Shown here piece after piece: positions 56,151 to 64,000 of a stretch of 64,000 bases of DNA. The position numbers and the translations under genes are program-made. Position 1 is the stretch's first letter, and every line of letters starts with the position of its first letter. Origin of the DNA: Xiphydria camelus (lineage: Eukaryota > Arthropoda > Insecta > Hymenoptera > Xiphydriidae); contig OY783192.1 of the NCBI GenBank assembly GCA_963678675.1, positions 15,422,424 through 15,486,423 on the forward strand, written 5' to 3'. The notes under the pieces were generated by a model that saw only the letters and a program-made list of their open reading frames with translations, did not search any database and was not told the origin of the DNA.

Positions 56151-56950
56151 AAACTATGAGCGCGATGCTGTCAGTATGAGGTTTCAGACGTCAGTTGTAA
56201 TATTAACGTCACAGGGACGTCATATTTAGGACGTACCTTGGACGTCAAAATTCAACGTCTTTTTGACGGAACTTTTCCGTCATTTTTAATGACGAACGAG
56301 ACAGAAAAATTTCAGTCTCCTGCATATATAGGGGAATGAAAATTTATTTGTGAATAAATGGACAAAAATTGTAATTTGTTCAATTATGAAATCAATAAAT
56401 TATTTCATTTCGAGTCTCCAGAGCATGTTGAGCAAGTTATAAACTATACTGTTTATTAAAAAGCACAGATTATTAAAGTAAATGAAAGACAATCAATTAA
56501 TATAGGATGAATAAACATTCATATAATTATTTATTTATTTATATTTATTTATTTATTTATTTCTTGCATAGACGCAAATTGATATTAATATAAAAATATT
56601 TATCAAAAGATACAATCATAAATTTAGTAAAATGTTGAGAAAAGAATAATACAAATATTTATTCAAGCTCACTCTTATTGACAGGAAAAGCAATATACAT
56701 TTATTCATCAAACTTCATATGCCCAGGTAGCAAGCTGACATAAACTTGACGTCTCTTTTAGGGCATATTTCGTCGGCGACATCATTCTACCAAAAAATGA
56801 TGTTTTAATGTCGTCATTCAAGAAACGTCTGTAAGACGCCTTAAAGACGTTATTTTTACGTCGTAATAAAACTTTAAAATAACTATACTTATTACACATT
56901 GAATATTTTTATATTTTGTATAATGTATAATATAAACATATTTGTATAGT
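56150..56950. repeat. ACGTC-rich inverted repeat region
   Basis: GACGTC, ACGTC and GACGT occur repeatedly at 56188-56285 and, in opposite sense, at 56733-56870, flanking an AT-rich core with (TTTA)n at 56527-56560. Probably a non-autonomous DNA element; ends not resolved. Confidence 0.45.
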
Positions 56951-57250
56951 GTGGTCTACTTTAAATCTCGATTCTTATATCTCTGTACCATTTTACCAGT
57001 ACGTTTTTTTGTAATAAATAAAAGTAAGATTTTTTATATTGCGGTCGTTTCTATAAACATATAATTATTTATTTATTAATATCAATTTGCGAGTATGCAA
57101 GAATATTTATCAAAAGATGCAATCATAAATTTAGAAAAATGTTGAGAAAAGAATAATACAATTATAAAATCTTATTTATTTAAGCTCTTTCTTATTGACT
57201 TGAAAAGCAACATACATTGATTCATCAAACTTCATATGAACACCAATAGT
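56555..57250. repeat. Direct repeat pair
   Basis: 56580-56728 and 57090-57240 match in the same orientation (ATATTTATCAAAAGAT, AAATGTTGAGAAAAGAATAATAC, GATTCATCAAACTTCATATG), about 510 bases apart. Confidence 0.75.
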
Positions 57251-57282
57251 AATACTTAATACCACAGGAGCGTACAGCAGAT

Positions 57283-57365
57283 GAGGACTCGAAAACACCG
57301 ACCGATCGACGAAGTTAAGCAGCAAAAAGTGCGGACTGTAGTTGGATGGGTGACCGCTCACGATG
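57283..57365 (+). rRNA. 5S rRNA-like sequence, degenerate (possible 5S-derived SINE head)
   Basis: Contains CCGATCGACGAAGTTAAGCAGC, matching the internal box A region of eukaryotic 5S rRNA, and GTAGTTGGATGGGTGACCGCT, matching box C and the 3' half. The 5' third and the terminal stem are poorly matched. A 5S pseudogene or the 5S-like head of a SINE3-type element; no intact tail or poly(A) seen. A working 5S gene is unlikely. Confidence 0.65.
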
Positions 57366-57579
57366 AAAAAAGTTATAAACAAATTTTCATGAAAAAGCAC
57401 TTGCCGCGTTTAAGTTTTTTAATTTTGTCCACTATACTGAATAATTTGCAGTGCTTGGACGGTGCTAGAGTGATTCATAAATTGCACTGCCGAAGTCAAA
57501 TTCAGAGAAATTCAGAAGGCCACCGCCTGATCGGTTTCTCGTGCGACGTTCGGTATACTGGTGGTATCATATACGTGTA

Positions 57580-57870
57580 TGAATTTTTTAAGTCGAATTT
57601 TTTAGTAACAAGACAATAATTTTCTTTTCAAATAATGCCTTTTACTTTTTATATATAAATCTTGAACATGGCGATCTTCATTGATTTCAAATCTTTTTTT
57701 GGAGAGTATTTTACGTATCAATTTTTGTTGGCACTGAATGAACATGCCGCCTTTTTTTTTTACAGAGAATCTGTTTTTGTGGGGGATTTCATTACTTTTT
57801 GGAATTTATTCATGAGGAGAATACGTACCTATATACTACATGTAGGAGAATAGCTTTTTATTACCAGCAA
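57580..57870. repeat. Single arm of the 49 kb palindrome family
   Basis: CCTTTTACTTTTTATATATAAATC through TGTTTTTGTGGGGGATTTC and onward to CTACATGTAGGAGAATAG matches the right arm at 49.57-49.73 kb and, inverted, the flank of the MITE at 48.8 kb. Confidence 0.75.
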
Positions 57871-58539
57871 ATTAAAATCTCACATTTTATACCGATACGA
57901 GCTAATTAATTACAACCACGTTACTTTTGATTTATTCTCGTGATATTTTGAAATGGATAAACTAGAGTGCCCTTATATTTTTCACTTTGCTTTAGTATTT
58001 TGGAGAAATAAAACATACCGCTTTCGAATTTACAGGTCATCGGATATTTCTTATATTTTGGTCGTCTTCAGAAATCCATGTAGACATTTTACCTTTAACT
58101 CTAACAATAAGTATACTCTTCCAATAACCGTGACGAATTGTTTCATCACATGTAAAGATACTACTTATGACAGTATATATGTTGTTACATATATTAACTC
58201 GAGACGTTGGAATAGTTTTAAGAAATCCTTTTGCATGCACCACTGAAAACATTTCAAAAATGCCCTTATTCGTAAATAAATTTCTCAAGTCACTCGCAAA
58301 GTTACGTATACGCATCTTAGCGAATAGACCAATCAGGATCAAGTATTCCGTTGTGGTGGGGTTCCTGATTTATCTACTCGCTAAGATGCGTATACGTTTC
58401 CTGATACGGAATACTTGATCCTGATTGGCCTATTCGGTAAGATGCGTGCACGCAAAGATACGAGCGAGTTCGAGAAAGGGGCCCCTGATTTGCCGGTAGC
58501 TATCAATTCGGGAGATCGAAGTATCTAACCTCGAAAAAT
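57871..58539. repeat. Spacer with inverted and shared repeats
   Basis: 58170-58275 (ATATATTAACTCGAGACGTTGG..AATAAATTTCTC) matches 60970-61082. A hairpin pairs 58330-58351 (CAATCAGGATCAAGTATTCCG) with 58400-58423, and CGCATCTTAGCGA pairs with TCGCTAAGATGCG. No gene. Confidence 0.6.
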
Positions 58540-59625
58540 TGTTAATTTGGAAATAATAATGAATAATCTGTAGAAGTGATAAATAATTATTCGCGGGTTT
58601 CTTCGATGAGTGGTTAAAAATCGGTGTCCATAACTTTGGCTTCAACTTCCAGTGATTAAGTAAGTAATGACTGCAGAACGAGTAGGTTACAAGATTTTCA
58701 TGAAGTTTTTGACGGTTTTCTTGCATGTCCCCTTTTATAAGGTGTAAACAAAGAGGATGTAACTCCTGTCCTATCCTGAAGAAAATGAGTCGATCGACAT
58801 TGTCGAACGCCTTTCGTTTATCATCGAGCGCCTTTCACCCACGGTATTTTCATTGCAATATGCGCTTTTCATTTCAACTATTCCTGTTTTAAATAACTCA
58901 CTTCTTTCAAAGTATTTACCTTGTACGAAATGTTGATCGTAGGGGGCAGCGATCAATGATTGTGACTAATCGTAGACAAATTATTCCTGCAATGATGTTC
59001 CAGTTGCGAAGCATATACTAGCAAGTCAGCTTACAGAGAGAGCGTCCGATGTTACCTCTTTTGGAACACTCATCACCCGAGCATAATCACGATTACGTTA
59101 ACGTTAATCGCAGAATAAACCGTGAGCTTGGGCACATTATCGCAGTAGTAGTTCGGCACACTTGTCTACGACGAGTGGCTATTATTGATCGCTGCCTCCT
59201 ACGATCAACAATTCGCCTACCACGAACAGTTCATAAAAGGTTATTAGCTTGAAAAAAGTAAAAGTTATTTAACGCTGGAATAGTTGAAACGAGAAGCGCG
59301 TATTGCAATTAATGTACCGTGGGTGACAATGTACTCGGTGACAAGTCTGACGGTCGGTTCTCCAATGTCCATCGAGTCATCTTTTTACGGACAGGACACG
59401 AGCTAGATCCGCTTCAGTTGCACCTGTACGAGATGACATGTCAGAAAATCATGAGTCTTCATGAAAATCTTCTAACCTACTCGTTCTGCAGTAATACATA
59501 ATAATATCACTGGAAGTTGAAGCAACAGTTATTGGCAAAAATCGGACACCGGTTTTTAAACACTTGGGGGATATCATCGAAGAAACCCGAATGATTATTT
59601 CTTACCACTTCTACATATTAGTAAT
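58540..59625. repeat. 1.1 kb near-perfect foldback
   Basis: From about 58540 to 59625 the two halves are inverted copies: GGGTTTCTTCGATGA (58599) pairs with TCATCGAAGAAACCC (59575), CAGAACGAGTAGGTTA pairs with TAACCTACTCGTTCTG, and GATCGTAGG..GCAGCGATCAAT pairs with ATTGATCGCTGCC..CCTACGATC. The centre is near 59080. The arms differ by small indels. No transposase. Confidence 0.8.
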
Positions 59626-59629
59626 CATT

Positions 59630-60731
59630 ATTGATGTGTCAACATCTATGCTATGGCTCTACGGTGGGACCTTCCTGGGAAATCGAGCGTCAGACGTAAG
59701 CCGTGTACATGTGACTGCGTCAGTGTGTGTGTGGCGCTACTGCGCATACTATTCGCGCAAGCTGGATTATCTTAACGGGAAAACATTTTAGAGAAAAATT
59801 TTTAATACAAAACTTTAAGGATTTTCTCGTGGCTACCCAGTGGTCGTATTGGATTTGACCTTGACCGTGACCTTTAAGGTAATATCAAATGTGTTCTGAC
59901 AAGCATGGGTTGCGAACGTAATCGCTTGTTTCGTGAAGCCAGTCGAATTCTTGCAATACCGCCTTGCGGTAAATCTCAACGCCACCACGATCTAGTCGAA
60001 TATAGTGTTAAACAAAGGCGAGCCTCAGCGTCATCGCGACCAGTCTTAAAATAAACAGTTTTGTTTCCGTCGTCATTGTAACGATAGTCTCGCGTGCATA
60101 TACTTCGATCTTCGCCACGAATTTCAGTTTCTCGCATTAATCCGTTATGATAATCCGTTTTTAGTGCCCTGATTTTAGTTTGAATAAAACCTAATATTTG
60201 TTAAACGTAGTAATCACGGCAGTTCACTCTTTCCCCGTACAAAATGCCTTCCTAAACCGTTCATCCGATTGCGATGAAACTTTGGGGAATAGTTGGACGC
60301 ATGCCCGCGAAGGTTTCCGAGTTATTAAATCTTATACAGGGTGTTCAAAAAGTACCGGTACGGATGATTATTATGCCTTCCTAAACCGTTCATCCGATTG
60401 CGATGAAAATTTGGGGAACATTTGGACGCATATCCGCGGAGGTTTCTGAGTTAGTAAATCTTATACAGGGTGTTCAAAAAGTCGAACTATACTTGACCTA
60501 AATTTGACCTCCGCTGACAATAAAGGTAACATGAAAAAAATGGTCAAGGACACATTTGAACGTGAAAAAAAATTAATATAACCTTGATATAACCTTAATG
60601 GTCATGGTCAAGGTCAAATCCAATATGACCATTGCGTAGCCCGGGAAAAATACTAAGTTTTGTATTAAAAATGTATTTAAACAATGGTGGACGTCATATT
60701 CCCCAATTAAACTCGGACCGCAGATAATTGT
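59630..60731 (+). mobile_element. Non-autonomous Helentron derivative holding a solo LTR
   Basis: Starts ATTGATGTGTCAACATC and ends CAGATAATTGT. A solo LTR (59892-60241) splits the first 125-bp unit. The GC-rich 3' hairpin region is deleted near 60690, between GGTGGAC and GTCATATTCC. The same downstream flank as the 43.4 kb copy follows (AAGATGTTTACACATCC, CTCCGTGAGTAC), so the two share more than the core. Confidence 0.8.
59892..60241 (+). mobile_element. 350-bp solo LTR, BEL/Pao-like
   Basis: Begins TGTTCTGACAAGC, ends CCCCGTACA, with AAATG on both sides (59887-59891, 60242-60246). Other copies of the host repeat read ATATCAAATGCCTTCC without the insert, proving the 5-bp duplication. AATAAA occurs near 60183. 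The 5-bp duplication and TGTTCTGA start suit BEL/Pao; the family call is tentative. Confidence 0.85.
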
Positions 60732-60749
60732 AAGATGTTTACACATCCT

Positions 60750-61220
60750 CCGTGAGTACAACGGCACTCACTCCTTTTTATTTACAAGTTAACGATTTCG
60801 ATCTCCCGAATTGACAGCTACCGGGAGATCAGACTAACACTTTTCGCTCAGCTCGTAAGACCGCAGTGCACTCTTCCGAACTCCGCATCGCTTAAAGCAC
60901 CGAGCCAACCACTTCCAGCCAAATGTCAGAGAAATTCAAAATCAGGAGTTTTTGCCAGAGGACATTCGGTATATGTTGTTACATATATGTTGTTGTTGTT
61001 ATTCGAGACGTTGGAACAGTGTTAAGAAATACTTTTGCATGCACCGCTGAAATTTCGCCCTTACTCGTAAATAAATTTCTAGTACAGCATCGATATTTTG
61101 CTGCACCTGTATTCTTCTGGGACCTACGATAATTATAAAAACCCCATATAATTCAGCCCTGACAACTACAATGTTATCGAGATCTTTCGACGTAATGATT
61201 CCGAAACGTTTCTATGATGT
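60750..61220. other. Spacer with shared repeat, no gene
   Basis: 60965-61085 is the second copy of the 58.17 kb repeat. A short hairpin CGATCTCCCG..CGGGAGATC lies at about 60798-60828. No gene supported. Confidence 0.45.
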
Positions 61221-62125
61221 TTTGCAACATTCACGAATTTATTGAGAAATATAGATTTCTAACATATACGGTAGTGTTCACGAATATTGTAAAATATCGC
61301 AGAAATGTTACAGAAAAGTTACTTTCAAAAACGTGCTTTGTAAATGTAAATGTAAATGTAAATGTAAATGTGGAGTGAAAATGATGATATTTTGTAATTT
61401 CCATCGTTATACCAGAGGCGAAGAAGAGATGAAATAGAAATGAGTTACACGTACACTTCACGTTTGACAGGTTGGCATATAAATTGGAACTTGTGATAGT
61501 ATAATACAAAAGAGGAAATGTATCGATAAAGAAAAAATAATAAAGTAGTTACTCCATTATTGTAATCCAATAACATTGTATTACTTATTTTTCTGCCACG
61601 ACTTTAAGGGCCGGTTGTATAAACGCGGTGAACTGTAGTTCGGCTTGAACTGTAGATCGAGCATCGTTTTGGTATATTTTGTGTCACAGTTCACCGCGTT
61701 TATACAACCGGCCCTAACTGTGGCAGAAAAATGTAACGATTTTCCTTCGTTCGAAAGAAACCCCCTCTGGTTTGCATACGATCTGTAACAAATGGTAAAT
61801 AACAATATATGGGGTTTTTATCATTATTTTAGGAAGTCCCAGAAGAAAACAGGTGTAGTAAAATATCGATGCTCTGTGCTAGAAAGAATAAGGAATAACC
61901 CTCGAACCCTAATCGGTATCAATGATTCCTCATTGACTGTCGTTACAACGGAGATGAAGAACAGATGAAATAGAAGTGAGGTACATGTACACTTCAGGTT
62001 TGACAGGTCGGTGTGTAAATTGGGACTTGTGTTTGTGTTGTGTGTAATAGTGCGAAAAAGGAAATATATCGATAGAGAAAAAATAATGATAAAGTAATTA
62101 CTTGATTGATGTGACCAATTCCATT
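61221..62125. repeat. Direct repeats and (GTAAAT)n
   Basis: 61400-61555 (GAAGAGATGAAATAGAAATGAG, GTTTGACAGGTTGGC, AAAGAAAAAATAATAAAGTA) recurs at 61950-62105. A GTAAAT hexamer repeats about five times at 61340-61370. The Harbinger MITE lies between the two copies. Confidence 0.65.
61608..61714. mobile_element. 107-bp Harbinger-type MITE
   Basis: Ends GGGCCGGTTGTATAAACGCG and its complement, TAA on both sides (61605-61607, 61715-61717). The 3-bp TAA target and GGGCC start match PIF/Harbinger. It sits inside an older hairpin (CTGCCACGACT..CTGTGGCAG). Confidence 0.85.
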
Positions 62126-62460
62126 GCATCTCCTATTTTTCTCCCACGGCTTTGATTGTGACAGAGAAGAAAAGTCATCAATTTGTCTCGTGCTCGCATG
62201 ACGCTGAAACAAAAAATAGAATAATCACAAAGATAATTGTCCTTCCATCGAAAGTGAGGTTAAAGTTGTCAGATGGCAATTAAACTTATCTGATGGTAAT
62301 TCTTCTGAGATACTGCCGTCTCCTTTCCTGCTCTTTATGCACAGGCAACCAGAGAAACACAGCACTGCATCCGTTCAATATCTTGATTATCGAAAAAAAA
62401 CAAACGATTATTAAACTATACGGAGCGTCTGTCACATTCACCACTTACAAGGAAACGTTT
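62126..62460. repeat. Repeat shared with 21,884-22,215
   Basis: GCATCTCCTATTTTTCTCCC through ACATTCACCACT matches the earlier block; no coding. Confidence 0.75.
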
Positions 62461-62954
62461 CGAGGCCGCCGCTTCCGATCTTGATGAAACTTCGTAAATT
62501 TAAAGTTTATCGAAAAATAAGACCCCTATTTTTTTATAGCGGCCCAATTTTGGTTTAAGGGGGTGAAATGGACCCCTGAATTTTCACCCCCTTCGAGCTA
62601 TCTCCAAAACGAAGCGAGATAGATGAAAACTTTCAATGTACGTTTTGTTTGGTTTTTTTAGTATAATAAAATCCCCTAAACAGATTTTGAAAAAAAGCAT
62701 TATTTTTCAAAAAAAAAATTTTTTTATCTAATTTTTCGAAATTTCGGTTTAGTCATGTGGACAAAAACTTAGGAAATTTTATTACAAATTCAACCATGTA
62801 TGACATGATATATTTCCCTCCTACAGTTTTGCAAATTTCTAACTTTTATGTCTGATAATGAGCGGGCTACCAATGGCAGTGACGGGATAGGTCGGGGGTT
62901 ATTACTTCTATGTATTTTAATGCCACTTTTCTTTTATTTAATAAAGTTCAACTT
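62461..62954. other. Low-complexity AT-rich spacer
   Basis: Contains CGCTTCCGATCTTGATGAAAC, a phrase that looks like part of a dispersed repeat, and a hairpin of AGGGGGTGAAA with TTTCACCCCCTT-like sequence at 62557-62594. No gene. Confidence 0.35.
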
Positions 62955-64000
62955 CTATGGCTCATAATTATGACAATAATGGTATTCCGTGAAAAAATGT
63001 TTTATACAAAGTTGTTTCTTACACCAAGCACACGTAATAACGGCAATATCGCCACATATGTGGCATCGTGGTTCCGAGTCCTGTGCAAAACAAAATTCTA
63101 CAGGATGTTCAAATTCAGGAGGTCTCCTGAATATATATCCACTCTTGAACCACGAATATTTAATAAAGTTAGTAAACCGTGGTGAAGAAAACTGATTATG
63201 AGTAAGAGATTGAAGTTTTAAAATATTATCTCTCGAATGAAGGTTAATATCGTAATTGAAAAGAGTTACAATATCTGAAAACCTCCTTACAAAATTCTTC
63301 CACATTCGAAATCCGTATACGTCTAGCGGTTGAATCAGTCCGGTGGTGCCTTGTGGAATCGTCATTAATATTATTGTCTTGTCTTCTGGTGTAGCTTCTC
63401 GAACACTTCGCTCACATTGTCCACTCCAAGAGTCCAGCAGTAAGACGCTTGTAGATCCAGTGTTAGGGAAGTAAACTTCTTGCAGCCATGTTTTCATGAG
63501 ATCGGTTGTAAGTTTCCCAGATTTGGAAGCCATGAAGTTCTCCCAATTGCCCACTAGCCTCTTTTAATACCACATAAAGAGGCGACAGTAGTTTTCCATC
63601 AGCAGATATGGTGGGTTGTATAGTATAGCTGTGGGTTGTAGAAGATATTGATTGTACCACAGCTTCAATTTTTTTTGCCCCGATGTAGCTAAAGTTCGGC
63701 CAGAATGTATTTCTAAATTAAATCCACTCTGATCAGAGTTAAATACATTTTGTGGTCCATATTGTGTAATGAGTGGCTTCACTTGTTCTACGAAGGCATG
63801 GCTTCGTACTTTCAAACATTCCTCACTCTCAACGTTTTTTCTCGTTACAAACTTTGTGATCTTTCGAGAGACAATTCTATATGCTTTCTTGAATGACCTC
63901 AACCATGTTTGTCTTGCTTTGAAGGTTGGAAGATTCTCTACTTCTTTTGCTTGTAAAGCCCATCGTTTAAGGTCTACATCATGTACTATTATTTTCGATC
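62955..64000 (-). pseudogene. CENP-B/Tigger-like DDE transposase, 5' end outside window
   Basis: Minus strand, entering at 64000: DVDLKRWALQAKEVENLPTF and RSFKKAYRIVSRKITKFVT, a CENP-B-type helix-turn-helix; NVFNSDQSGFN (first catalytic Asp, about 63735); SYTIQPTISADGKLLSPLYV; VLLLDSWSGQCE (second Asp, 63430); IPQGTTGLIQPLDVYGFRMW (third Asp, 63330); and a C-terminal Cys cluster CHICGDIAVITCAWCKKQLC..YHYC ending at 62955. Frameshifts lie near 63660 and 63540, so the copy is inactive. Family role: cut-and-paste transposition at TA. The N terminus and 5' terminal repeat lie beyond the window. Confidence 0.8.

Overview
The window looks like repeat-dense, gene-poor insect chromatin, most likely from a hymenopteran. 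The evidence is AT-rich spacers, insect transposon families (R1-clade LINEs, DD41D-like mariner, pogo/Tigger, PIF/Harbinger, Helentron), short runs of the insect telomere word TTAGG, GT..AG introns and no bacterial gene organisation. Species assignment is inference only. I found no convincing intact host gene; almost every long reading frame belongs to a transposable element, and most are broken.

Layout. 0.6-6.0 kb: an R1-clade LINE on the minus strand (gag-like ORF1; endonuclease/reverse transcriptase ORF2 with frameshifts). 6.1-6.6 kb: inverted repeats. 6,746-17,812: an 11 kb DNA transposon with perfect 20-bp terminal inverted repeats, a TA duplication, a 123-bp subterminal tandem array, a CACTA/tnp2-like transposase gene (plus) and a divergent multi-exon BEN-domain gene (minus). 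Its empty site survives in a second copy of the host repeat at 18.4-18.8 kb. 18.9-20.1 kb: short repeats and a Harbinger fragment. 20.7-30.1 kb: two decayed transposases that look distantly related; the first is split by a TA-flanked element, a TTAA MITE and a pogo-like element that itself holds another element. 30.7-36.0 kb: a Helentron (Rep, Pif1 helicase, endonuclease) on the minus strand, cut by a non-autonomous relative. 36.0-38.4 kb: a mariner and a Ty3/gypsy fragment. 38.4-42.2 kb: a second, internally deleted R1-clade LINE. 43.4-54.4 kb: a Ty1/copia element broken by a 4.3 kb long-terminal-repeat foldback element, a Helentron derivative and a Harbinger-type MITE. 54.5-62.8 kb: hairpin elements, a 5S-rRNA-like sequence, solo LTRs and microsatellites. 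62.9-64.0 kb: the 3' part of a CENP-B/Tigger-like transposase running off the window.

How it fits together. The genes do not form one pathway. They record successive insertions: many copies have readable target duplications, and in several cases removing the insert rejoins the interrupted frame exactly. The most unusual unit is the 11 kb element, where a DNA-binding BEN protein is paired with a CACTA-like transposase and dense subterminal repeats, much as plant En/Spm pairs TnpA with TnpD.
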